Part shown: piece by piece, positions 1-5,803 of the stretch
How the letters are laid out: each line of letters opens with the position of its first letter
Position numbering within the stretch: position 1 is the stretch's first letter
Assembly: GCA_937868035.1 (NCBI GenBank)
Contig: CALMLK010000192.1
Span: 1 to 7,585 of the forward strand
DNA: 7,585 bases
Direction of reading: 5' to 3'
Origin: an uncultured Alphaproteobacteria bacterium
GTDB lineage: Bacteria; Pseudomonadota; Alphaproteobacteria; Rhizobiales; Aestuariivirgaceae
Notes under the pieces: model-generated
The model's database searches: none
Told to the model about the DNA's origin: nothing
Seen by the model: only the letters and a program-made list of their open reading frames with translations
Program-made: the position numbers and the translations under genes

Positions 1-1536
1 GTCGATATAGAAGGCGCCGAAGCGTTCGGGCAGGTTGAAGTCCACCTGCGTCGTTCCGCACTGCCAGTCACGGCCGATGGCATCGCGCAGCACGTATTCG
101 AACTTCGGGCCATAGAAGGCACCCTCGCCCGGATTGACCGCGGTCTTGATCTTGCCGCCGCTTTGCGCCGCGATCTGCTCCAGCACCTTGCCCATGATGG
201 CTTCGGCCCGGTCCCATGCCGCATCGGAACCGACGCGCTTCTCGGGCCGCGTCGAGAGCTTCACCACGATCTGCTCGAAGCCGAAGTCCCGGTAGGTCGA
301 GAGGATGAGATCGTTGATCATCAGGCACTCGTTGGCCATCTGCTCGTCGGTGCAGAAGATATGCGCATCGTCCTGCGTGAAGCCGCGCACGCGCATGAGA
401 CCGTGCAGCGCCCCCGACGGCTCGTAACGGTGCACGTTGCCGAATTCGGCGAGGCGCATCGGCAGTTCCCGGTAGCTGCGCAGGCCGTGCTTGAAAATCT
501 GCACATGGCCCGGGCAGTTCATCGGCTTGATGGCGTAGATGCGCTCGTTGTCCTCGGCCTCTTCGCCCGCCGGCTTGGCCGCGAACATGGCTTCCTTGTA
601 CCAGCCCCAGTGGCCGGACGTTTCCCACAGCGATTTGTCGAGCAGCTGCGGCGCATTCACTTCGTCATAGCCCAGCCGGTTGAGGCGGCGGCGCATGTAC
701 TGGATGAGCTGCTGGAACATGCTCCAGCCCTTCGGGTGCCAGAACACCACGCCCGGGCCTTCCTCCTGGAAATGGAACAGGTCCATCTCGCGGCCGAGCT
801 TGCGGTGGTCGCGCTTCTCCGCTTCCTCCAGCGCCGTCACATAACCCGCGAGGTCCTTCTCGTTGTGCCAGGCCGTGCCGTAGATGCGGGTCAGCATCGG
901 GTTCTTGGAATCGCCGCGCCAATAGGCGCCCGCCACCTTCATCAGCTTGAAGGCGCTGCCGATCTTGCCCGTCGAATTCATGTGGGGCCCGCGGCACAAG
1001 TCGGTCCAGCCGCCCTGGTCATAGAACTTGATGTCTTCGTTACCGGGAATGGCATCGACCAGTTCCACCTTGAACATCTCGCCCTTGGCGCGGAAGAAAT
1101 CCTTCGCGGCTTCGCGCGTCTTGGTGCTCTTGGTGAAAGGCTTGTCGCGCTGGATGATCTCCCGCATCTTTTTCTCGATGGCCGGGAAGTCCGCGGGCGT
1201 GAACGGCTCGTTGCGGAAGAAGTCGTAGTAAAAGCCGTTCTCGATCACAGGGCCAATCGTCACCTGCGTGCCCGGGAACAGTTCCTGTACCGCCTCGGCC
1301 AGCACATGCGCCGCGTCATGGCGGATGAGTTCGAGTGCGCGCGGATCGTCCCGCACCACGATCTCAAGCGCTGCATCCGCCGTCAGCGGATCGGAGAGGT
1401 CCGACAGCGTGCCGTTGATGACGGCGGCGACGGCTTTTTTCTCGAGGGATTTGGAAATGGCGGCGGCAACCTGCCCCGCCGTGGTTCCCGCTTCAAAGTC
1501 GCGCTTGGCGCCATCGGGGAATGTCACGGTAATCAT
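1..1536 (-). CDS. thrS: Threonine--tRNA ligase (ThrRS), 3' end cut by the window edge
   Basis: Cytoplasmic class II aminoacyl-tRNA synthetase that joins threonine to tRNA-Thr and clears mischarged Ser-tRNA-Thr. The frame is open from the ATG at 1536 to the left edge, giving 512 residues; the family is about 640, so the C-terminal anticodon-binding domain lies outside. Residues 1-60 form the TGS domain. The editing domain follows, with H73 and H77 (HDAAH) and C181/H185 (CRGPH), matching the four editing-site residues of the E. coli enzyme. The catalytic core shows MNCPGH with zinc-ligand C341 and the second ligand H392 (DDAHIF); the third zinc-ligand histidine should lie just past the edge. 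The start is fixed by a strong ribosome binding site 8 bases upstream and by an N-terminus typical of ThrRS. The gene diverges from the porin gene. Identity is near certain; only completeness is unknown. Confidence 0.98.
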   Translation of the reverse strand, partial: MITVTFPDGAKRDFEAGTTAGQVAAAISKSLEKKAVAAVINGTLSDLSDPLTADAALEIVVRDDPRALELIRHDAAHVLAEAVQELFPGTQVTIGPVIENGFYYDFFRNEPFTPADFPAIEKKMREIIQRDKPFTKSTKTREAAKDFFRAKGEMFKVELVDAIPGNEDIKFYDQGGWTDLCRGPHMNSTGKIGSAFKLMKVAGAYWRGDSKNPMLTRIYGTAWHNEKDLAGYVTALEEAEKRDHRKLGREMDLFHFQEEGPGVVFWHPKGWSMFQQLIQYMRRRLNRLGYDEVNAPQLLDKSLWETSGHWGWYKEAMFAAKPAGEEAEDNERIYAIKPMNCPGHVQIFKHGLRSYRELPMRLAEFGNVHRYEPSGALHGLMRVRGFTQDDAHIFCTDEQMANECLMINDLILSTYRDFGFEQIVVKLSTRPEKRVGSDAAWDRAEAIMGKVLEQIAAQSGGKIKTAVNPGEGAFYGPKFEYVLRDAIGRDWQCGTTQVDFNLPERFGAFYID

Positions 1537-1544
1537 CGGTCTTT

Positions 1545-1552
1545 TCCTTCCT
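1545..1552 (-). promoter_or_regulatory. Ribosome binding site of thrS
   Basis: On the minus strand this reads AGGAAGGA, a near-ideal Shine-Dalgarno sequence, with 8 bases between it and the thrS ATG. It is the strongest such site in the window and settles the thrS start. Confidence 0.85.
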
Positions 1553-1559
1553 GCCCACT

Positions 1560-1577
1560 CCCGGCCACAGATCCGGG
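1560..1577 (-). promoter_or_regulatory. Small hairpin in the thrS leader, just upstream of the ribosome binding site
   Basis: On the thrS mRNA strand CCCGG (1577-1573) and CCGGG (1564-1560) can form a 5-bp GC-only stem with an 8-base loop AUCUGUGG. It ends 7 bases before the Shine-Dalgarno element, so it could influence ribosome access. E. coli ThrRS represses its own translation by binding leader stem-loops that mimic the tRNA-Thr anticodon arm. The loop here contains UGU, which is one tRNA-Thr anticodon, but it has 8 rather than 7 bases and lacks the usual U33 context. A regulatory role is inference only; a 5-bp stem can arise by chance at this GC content. Confidence 0.25.
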
Positions 1578-1661
1578 TAGGCAAATCAATTGAACGGCGA
1601 GAGCCATGCCAAGGCCGCGCCGCAAAATCAAGCAGCCGCAAAAAAGCCCCATGAATTAAGG

Positions 1662-1682
1662 GTTTCTCAAGATTTCAGAAAC
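1662..1682. repeat. Inverted repeat GTTTCT-N9-AGAAAC in the thrS/porin intergenic region
   Basis: Perfect 6-bp arms (1662-1667 and 1677-1682) are separated by 9 bases in an AT-richer part of the divergent intergenic region. The spacing and symmetry could suit a dimeric transcription regulator, but the arms are short and no known regulator is recognised. It lies 65 bases upstream of the porin start and 126 bases upstream of the thrS start, so it could serve either gene. Confidence 0.25.
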
Positions 1683-1686
1683 GCGG

Positions 1687-1700
1687 TGTTAACCTTAACA
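1687..1700. promoter_or_regulatory. Palindrome TGTTAA-cc-TTAACA upstream of the porin gene, possible operator
   Basis: A perfect 6-bp inverted repeat with a 2-base centre; a second GTTAAC palindrome lies at 1725-1730. Both sit within 65 bases of the porin start, beside or inside the putative promoter, where an operator would be expected. TTAAC halves recall the CtrA half-site of alphaproteobacteria (TTAA-N7-TTAA), but the spacing here is 2 rather than 7, so a canonical CtrA site is not supported. The regulator is unknown. Confidence 0.3.
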
Positions 1701-1707
1701 AGTCATC

Positions 1708-1736
1708 TTGGCCCCACTGACTGCGTTAACTGTAAC
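1708..1736 (+). promoter_or_regulatory. Possible housekeeping-type promoter of the porin gene
   Basis: TTGGCC at 1708-1713 and TGTAAC at 1731-1736 are separated by 17 bases, each matching 4 of 6 positions of the sigma-70-type -35 and -10 consensus. Transcription would then begin only a few bases before the ATG at 1748. That would make the mRNA almost leaderless, in keeping with the lack of a clear Shine-Dalgarno sequence there. The matches are weak and this remains a guess; a start further upstream is equally possible. Confidence 0.2.
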
Positions 1737-1747
1737 TGGGTACCAAT

Positions 1748-2455
1748 ATGAAAAAGCTTCTTCTTGCTCTTGCCTTCTCGACTGCGGCCCTGGTGCCGTC
1801 GGCCACTGTGCGCGCCGCCGACCTCGACGTCCCTCCTCCGCCGCCGGTGGAAGAGCTGCGCCCAGCGACCTATGATTGGACCGGCATCTATGTGGGTGCC
1901 TGGGTCGGCGCGACCTGCGTCGATGGTGAACTGACCGAGCACACCGCCGGCCCGCCGCCGGTTGACGTGATCTGGGAAAATTCGGGCTGCGGTTTCAAGG
2001 GCGGCGCCCTCGCAGGCTATAACCACCAGTTCAGCGACTGGGTTGTCGGTCTCGAAGCCGACTGGGGCATGTCGGGTGACATCGCCACCAACGAAGAAGC
2101 CGGCGGCGACTTCGCCTTCTCGATGGATCACATCGCAACCTTCCGTGGCCGTTGGGGCATCGCCTTCGACGACACCCTGCTCTTCGCAACGGCCGGCGTG
2201 GCCTATGCCAAGGGTGACGTGGACGGCATCATCGCAGCCGACCCGAACCACCTGAACGGCAACCATTGGGGCTGGACAGTCGGCGGCGGCGTGGAACACG
2301 CTGTGACGGATAACCTCCGCCTGCGCCTCGACTACCTCTACACCCGCTTCAACAGCGACGACTATTACAGCGCATCCTGCGCCGGCGTTTGCGACTTCAC
2401 GATCGAAGACTTCGACGATCACGAAGTGCGCCTGGGCGCCATCTGGGCCTTCTGA
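1748..2455 (+). CDS. Outer-membrane beta-barrel protein, Omp25/Omp31-like porin family
   Basis: A 235-residue exported protein. Residues 1-23 are a signal peptide: KK at the start, a hydrophobic core LLLALAFSTAALV, and a VRA cleavage motif before A24. A short proline-rich stretch (PPPPP at 29-33) follows, then YDWTGIYVGAWVG at 42-54, the usual opening strand of the alphaproteobacterial small outer-membrane protein family. Alternating Gly/aromatic strands continue to the C-terminal HEVRLGAIWAF, whose final Phe is the typical signal for the BAM assembly machinery. These proteins are thought to be 8-stranded barrels that stabilise the envelope; a specific substrate cannot be inferred. Four mature cysteines (C57, C81, C211, C215) could form periplasm-made disulfides. 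No strong ribosome binding site precedes the ATG. It is monocistronic, closed by an intrinsic terminator, and divergent from thrS. Confidence 0.88.
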   Translation: MKKLLLALAFSTAALVPSATVRAADLDVPPPPPVEELRPATYDWTGIYVGAWVGATCVDGELTEHTAGPPPVDVIWENSGCGFKGGALAGYNHQFSDWVVGLEADWGMSGDIATNEEAGGDFAFSMDHIATFRGRWGIAFDDTLLFATAGVAYAKGDVDGIIAADPNHLNGNHWGWTVGGGVEHAVTDNLRLRLDYLYTRFNSDDYYSASCAGVCDFTIEDFDDHEVRLGAIWAF

Positions 2456-2474
2456 TCCAGTTGACAGACCTGCG

Positions 2475-2501
2475 AAGGGCCGGAGCAATCCGGCCCTTTT
2501 T
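2475..2501 (+). terminator. Intrinsic terminator after the porin gene
   Basis: AAGGGCCGG (2475-2483) pairs perfectly with CCGGCCCTT (2490-2498) around a 6-base loop, and five T residues run from 2497 to 2501. It begins 20 bases after the porin stop. Its last T is the first base of the yidD stop triplet on the other strand. For minus-strand transcripts from yidD the same stem is followed by only two U residues, so it should work mainly in the plus direction. Confidence 0.9.
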
Positions 2502-2737
2502 CATTTGTGCGGCGCACAGTCCGGGTGCTCGGGCACCGGATCGTAACCCTGCCCGCCCCACGGGTGGCAACGCCCGATGCGGCGCAACGCCAGCCTGCCC
2601 CCGCACAGCACGCCGTGTTTTTCGATGGCCTGCCGCGCATAGTCCGAACATGTCGGTAGAAAGCGGCACTGCCGTCCCAGCAGGGAGGATAAGGTGAGCT
2701 GATAAAGGCGGATCAGCAGCAGCACAGCGGATTTCAT
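2501..2737 (-). CDS. yidD: Membrane protein insertion efficiency factor YidD
   Basis: A 78-residue protein that assists YidC/Sec-dependent insertion of inner-membrane proteins and associates with the membrane through an N-terminal amphipathic helix. The family signature is complete: the N-terminal helix ([18 protein letters not shown], 4-21), [11 protein letters not shown] at 24-34, then [14 protein letters not shown] at 56-69. Length fits the usual 70-90 residues. The frame stays open upstream to 2830, but the extra N-terminal residues do not resemble YidD and would lie inside betC, so the ATG at 2737 was chosen. No convincing Shine-Dalgarno sequence precedes it. In bacteria with the usual arrangement yidD sits in the rpmH-rnpA-yidD-yidC cluster; here it stands alone, close to thrS, which I recall as common in Hyphomicrobiales. 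Its promoter must lie within or across the 5' end of betC. Confidence 0.94.
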   Translation of the reverse strand: MKSAVLLLIRLYQLTLSSLLGRQCRFLPTCSDYARQAIEKHGVLCGGRLALRRIGRCHPWGGQGYDPVPEHPDCAPHK

Positions 2738-2749
2738 CAGGGCAACATA

Positions 2750-4297
2750 ATGGCACAGCAGGCAAAACCCAACATTCTCTTCGTCATGGCCGACCAGTTG
2801 GCGGCACGTTTCCTGCCCTTCCACGGCCACCCCCTGGTGAAGACGCCCGCCCTCTCGCGGCTGGCGGCGGAAGGCGTGGTGTTCGAGAACTGCTACTCGA
2901 CGAGCCTCCTCTGCTCACCCGCCCGCGCCACGGTGATGAACGGCCTCCTGCCGTCGCGCACCGGCGTCTACGACAATGCCGCCGAGTTCCCCTCCGCCAT
3001 TCCCACCTGGGCCCATTACCTGCGCATGGAAGGCTACCGGACCTGCCTCTCCGGCAAGATGCACTTCGTGGGGCCGGACCAGTTGCACGGCCTTGAGGAG
3101 CGCCTCACCACCGACATCTACCCCGCCGACTTCGGCTGGACGCCCGATTGGCGGCTGCGGCAGGAGCGCATCGACTGGTGGTACCACAACATGACCAGCG
3201 TGCTGCAGCCCGGCATCGCCGAGATCACCAACCAGCTGGAGTTCGATGATGACGTGGCCTTCCAGGCCACCCGCAAGATCTACGATCACGCCCGCTTCGA
3301 CCGCGACAAGCCGCTGGCGCTGATGGTGTCCTTCACCCACCCCCACGACCCCTATGCCGCGCGCCAGCAGTTCTGGGACATGTACCGCGACGAGGACATC
3401 GACCTTCCTGCCACGCCGCGACTCGCCCGCGCCGATCTCGATGCCCACAGCCAGCGCCTCTACGACGTGTCGGCGATGGACGACTACACAGTGACGGAGA
3501 AGGACCTGCGCGCCGCCCGCCACGGCTACTACGCCAACATTTCCTATGTGGACTCCCTCGTCGGCAAGCTGCTCGACACGCTGGAAGCCACCGACATGCT
3601 CGACAACACCGTCGTGGTCTTCACCTCAGACCACGGCGATTTCCTCGGCGAGCGCGGCCTCTGGTACAAGATGAGCTACCTCGAACCGTCGGCCCATGTG
3701 CCGATGCTGATCTGGTCGCCCAAGCGCTTCAAGCCGCGGCGCGTGGCCGAACCCGTATCCCTGGCCGACATCCTGCCGACGCTCGCCCACATCGGCCAGG
3801 GCGATGCTCTGAAGCTCGCGCGCACTGTGGATGGCCGCTCGCTGAAGCCGTTGCTGGATGGCGCAAAGGAAGATGCGAGCGCCGCCACCTGGGGCGAATA
3901 TCTCGCGGAGGGTGCGATTGCGCCCATGTACATGCTGCGCCGCGGGCCCTGGAAGTTCATCCACAGCCCCACCGATCCGGACCAGCTCTTCAATCTCGTG
4001 GATGATCCCGAGGAGCGCAGCAATCTCGCGGCCACGCACCCGCTGGCGAAAACCATGCGCGCCGAGGTCGAGGCCAAGTTCGATATTCCCCGCATCCACG
4101 CCGAAGTGCTGCAAAGCCAGCAGGCCCGCCTGATGATGTTCGAGGCCATGAAGAAGGGATCGCTTTTCCCGTGGGACTTCCAACCGCTCCGCAAGGCCTC
4201 CGAGCAATACACCCGCAACCACATGAGCGTTACCGACCGCGATCTCCAGTCCCGCTACCCGCAGGCACCGGACATCGAGGACAAGCGGGCGCGGTAA
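2750..4297 (+). CDS. betC: Choline-sulfatase (type I formylglycine sulfatase)
   Basis: A 515-residue cytoplasmic-type sulfatase (no signal peptide) predicted to hydrolyse choline-O-sulfate to choline and sulfate, feeding glycine betaine synthesis. The N-terminus [11 protein letters not shown] carries metal ligand D15. The sulfatase signature LCSPARA has C55, the residue converted to formylglycine. [14 protein letters not shown] (K103, H105) and [12 protein letters not shown] (D294, H295) complete the metal/sulfate site, with WYKMSY K307 after it. The segments [26 protein letters not shown] and DWWYHNM (142-148) are hallmarks of BetC rather than of arylsulfatases. The C-terminal tail (about 460-510, including [18 protein letters not shown]) fits the choline-sulfatase C-terminal domain. 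A weak AGGG lies 7 bases before the ATG. The gene is not beside betI, betB or betA, and the sulfatase-maturing enzyme must be encoded elsewhere. Substrate assignment is by family resemblance. Confidence 0.93.
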   Translation: MAQQAKPNILFVMADQLAARFLPFHGHPLVKTPALSRLAAEGVVFENCYSTSLLCSPARATVMNGLLPSRTGVYDNAAEFPSAIPTWAHYLRMEGYRTCLSGKMHFVGPDQLHGLEERLTTDIYPADFGWTPDWRLRQERIDWWYHNMTSVLQPGIAEITNQLEFDDDVAFQATRKIYDHARFDRDKPLALMVSFTHPHDPYAARQQFWDMYRDEDIDLPATPRLARADLDAHSQRLYDVSAMDDYTVTEKDLRAARHGYYANISYVDSLVGKLLDTLEATDMLDNTVVVFTSDHGDFLGERGLWYKMSYLEPSAHVPMLIWSPKRFKPRRVAEPVSLADILPTLAHIGQGDALKLARTVDGRSLKPLLDGAKEDASAATWGEYLAEGAIAPMYMLRRGPWKFIHSPTDPDQLFNLVDDPEERSNLAATHPLAKTMRAEVEAKFDIPRIHAEVLQSQQARLMMFEAMKKGSLFPWDFQPLRKASEQYTRNHMSVTDRDLQSRYPQAPDIEDKRAR

Positions 4298-4301
4298 AGA
4301 C

Positions 4302-4327
4302 TCGCGGTCCTCATGCGCGGACCGTGA
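4302..4327. terminator. Hairpin between convergent betC and DUF1467 gene, possible terminator
   Basis: TCGCGGTCC (4302-4310) pairs with GGACCGTGA (4319-4327), nine pairs including one G-T, around an 8-base loop. It starts 4 bases after the betC stop and ends 15 bases before the DUF1467 stop. Neither strand has a T-run after the stem, so it is not a classic intrinsic terminator. It may act as a 3'-end stabiliser or a weak bidirectional stop. Nothing else in this 45-base gap can be assigned. Confidence 0.4.
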
Positions 4328-4342
4328 CGGTGCGATGGATTG

Positions 4343-4615
4343 TCAGCTTTTCCCCGGGTCCGGGAACAGGCTGTTGACGACGTCGAGGAAGCCGTTGTGG
4401 AACAGGATGAGGAAGGCGACGCAGATCACCACCGTGATTGCCGTCGTGACCAGCAGTTTCCAGCCCAGGCCGTGAGCGACCGGCGCGCCGGAGTCATGGC
4501 CCTCCTCCACCTGCGTGCCGGCTTCTGCCGCATTGCGCACGCCGAAAGGCAGGACGGCGAACAGCACCGTCCACCAGGTGATGAAGAAGATGGCGGCGGC
4601 GGAAACCCAGCTCAT
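4343..4615 (-). CDS. DUF1467 family small inner-membrane protein
   Basis: A 90-residue protein of unknown function from a family that is largely alphaproteobacterial. Two membrane helices are evident, about residues 4-24 (with FFITWWTVLFAVLPFGV, the family hallmark) and 53-73. They are joined by a polar loop rich in Glu, His and Asp (27-51). The tail after residue 73 is short (FLDVVNSLFPDPGKS). The ATG at 4615 overlaps the TGA of mce in an ATGA arrangement, so translation is probably coupled. DUF1467 next to mce is, as I recall, a conserved pair in alphaproteobacteria, where proS and lolC usually follow; here the next gene is the convergent betC. No biochemical role is known to me, and a link to the epimerase is guilt by association only. 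Confidence 0.88.
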   Translation of the reverse strand: MSWVSAAAIFFITWWTVLFAVLPFGVRNAAEAGTQVEEGHDSGAPVAHGLGWKLLVTTAITVVICVAFLILFHNGFLDVVNSLFPDPGKS

Positions 4616-5016
4616 GCCTGCTCCAGTTCAATGAGAGTGCCGTTGAAATCCTTGGGATGGAGAAACAGGACGGGTTTGCCGTGCGCGCCCGTTTTGGGGT
4701 TCCCGTCTCCCAGCACGCGCGCGCCCGTGGCCTTGAGTGAATCCCGCGCCGCGAGAATGTCGGCGACCTCAAAGCACATGTGATGAATGCCGCCGCTCGT
4801 GTTCTTGGCGAGAAATGCGGCGATGGGCGAATTGTCGCCGAGCGGCGCCAACAGTTCCACCTTGGTGTTGGGCAATTCCACAAAGACAACCGTGACGCCA
4901 TGCGCCGGTTCGGGTTGTGGAGCCGAGACTTTGGCACCCAGCATGGTGCGATACTGCTCCGCCGCTGCGGCGAGGTCCGGCACGGCAATGGCGACATGGT
5001 TCAGGCGGCCGATCAT
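4612..5016 (-). CDS. mce: Methylmalonyl-CoA (ethylmalonyl-CoA) epimerase
   Basis: A 134-residue member of the vicinal-oxygen-chelate (glyoxalase/bleomycin-resistance) fold. It interconverts the (R) and (S) forms of methylmalonyl-CoA, and in alphaproteobacteria also ethylmalonyl-CoA, serving propionyl-CoA metabolism and the ethylmalonyl-CoA pathway of C2 assimilation. Two beta-alpha-beta-beta-beta units are visible: residues 4-58 (LNHVAIAVPDL, then VELLAP) and 75-132 (GGIHHMCFEV, then GTLIELEQ). Likely metal ligands are H7, E54, H79 (or H78) and E130, as expected for this family. A TTG at 5022 is in frame, but GGAG at 5023-5026 would abut it directly and is correctly spaced for the ATG at 5016, which was therefore chosen. 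The gene lies 55 bases after recO and overlaps the next gene by four bases. Confidence 0.93.
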   Translation of the reverse strand: MIGRLNHVAIAVPDLAAAAEQYRTMLGAKVSAPQPEPAHGVTVVFVELPNTKVELLAPLGDNSPIAAFLAKNTSGGIHHMCFEVADILAARDSLKATGARVLGDGNPKTGAHGKPVLFLHPKDFNGTLIELEQA

Positions 5017-5022
5017 GATCAA

Positions 5023-5026
5023 CTCC
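5023..5026 (-). promoter_or_regulatory. Ribosome binding site that decides the mce start
   Basis: GGAG on the minus strand has a 6-base spacer to the ATG at 5016 and no spacer to the alternative in-frame TTG at 5022. This favours the 134-residue form of the epimerase over the 136-residue one. Confidence 0.65.
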
Positions 5027-5071
5027 GGTTCAGCGGGATGGACTGCTCCTTGCGGCAGCGCGTCCTTGCGT

Positions 5072-5794
5072 TCAATGCGTCCTTTGGCCCAGTTTTTCCT
5101 GCAGCATCTGCCGGGCCTGCGGCATGTCCACCGCCCGCGGACCGAAGACGTGCCGCTCCAGGAAATAGCCGGTGAGGCGCATGCCGTCGATCACGTCGCC
5201 TCCACCCCCGGGGCCGCCGCCGCGCAGGAAGGGCGGCAACTGGAACAGGCGCTGGTGATAGGGCAATCCAGCCTCGCGGCTCACGGCGCGGCCCGACTTC
5301 GGTGACACGTAGTGCAGGTCATCGCTCTGCCCCGTGGCGGCACATTTCGAGAGGTCGAGGCCGAAGCCCAGTTCATCAAGCAGTCCCATTTCCCAGCGCA
5401 CCAGAAGCGCTGGCCACACATCGTCATGGTCGATCGATTCCAGCACCACCTGCAGGGCCGAGAACAGGCGGGGATGCGGCTCGCGCTCCGGCAGCAATTG
5501 TGCGAGCGCGGTGAGCGACGAGACACCCAGAAGCCGCAGAGGCTCGTCGATGATGAGGCCGGCCTGAAGGTGCAGCGGCTCCAGCACGAAATGCCCGAGA
5601 TGTTCTTCCAACCGCGCATGCCACACGCAGTCCACATGATTGCCCGGCTGCAACAGGGGCCTGAGCCTGCGGCCCCGCCCGCCCCGCACAAGGCCGAGGC
5701 AGCGGCCGTGGACCTGCGTGAGGATTTCCGCGATGGCCGCGGTCTCGCCATGCGGCCGCACCGCCAGGATGATTCCCTCGTCGCGCCATTCCAT
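5072..5794 (-). CDS. recO: DNA repair protein RecO
   Basis: A 240-residue recombination mediator (E. coli RecO has 242) that anneals complementary strands and, with RecR, loads RecA onto SSB-coated gaps in the RecF pathway. The N-terminal OB fold (about 1-80) opens with MEWRDEGIILAVRPHGETAAIAEILT and has basic RGGRGRRLRPLLQPG, the typical start of alphaproteobacterial RecO. The helical C-terminal domain contains CAATGQSDDLHYVSPKSGRAVS from C151, the remnant of the zinc-binding region. Only the first cysteine is kept, which I recall as usual in this class. Oddity: a glycine-rich stretch RGGGPGGGGD near residue 191-201, where relatives have a short variable loop. The ATG is 9 bases after the era stop and lacks a clear Shine-Dalgarno sequence, so translation probably depends on coupling to era. 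Confidence 0.95.
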   Translation of the reverse strand: MEWRDEGIILAVRPHGETAAIAEILTQVHGRCLGLVRGGRGRRLRPLLQPGNHVDCVWHARLEEHLGHFVLEPLHLQAGLIIDEPLRLLGVSSLTALAQLLPEREPHPRLFSALQVVLESIDHDDVWPALLVRWEMGLLDELGFGLDLSKCAATGQSDDLHYVSPKSGRAVSREAGLPYHQRLFQLPPFLRGGGPGGGGDVIDGMRLTGYFLERHVFGPRAVDMPQARQMLQEKLGQRTH

Positions 5795-5803
5795 GGTGCG
5801 AGG

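Noticed and set aside
163..1593. 476-codon open frame on the plus strand opposite thrS
   Set aside because: It is a mirror of the thrS frame in GC-rich DNA. Its translation is His/Arg/Ala/Leu-rich with no recognisable domain, while the minus strand encodes an unmistakable ThrRS.
1687..1700. Canonical CtrA binding site upstream of the porin
   Set aside because: The half-sites TTAA and TTAA are separated by 2 bases rather than the required 7.
1703..2488. 261-codon open frame on the minus strand across the porin gene
   Set aside because: It is antisense to the porin with Val/Ala/Gly-rich, domain-free translation, and it runs through the porin terminator and promoter region. The plus strand has a signal peptide, barrel strands and a C-terminal Phe.
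2738..2830. N-terminal extension of yidD to 109 residues
   Set aside because: The added residues do not resemble YidD, whose members start at the [12 protein letters not shown] helix, and they would lie within betC.
2915..4222. Open frames of about 180-200 codons on the minus strand within betC
   Set aside because: They are shadows of a complete sulfatase gene, with low-complexity Val/Gly/His or Ser/Arg translations and no domain or ribosome binding site.
5047..5070. Direct repeat TCCTTGCG (5047-5054 and 5063-5070) between recO and mce
   Set aside because: Two 8-base copies in a short GC-rich gap are within chance expectation, and neither is placed as a ribosome binding site for mce.
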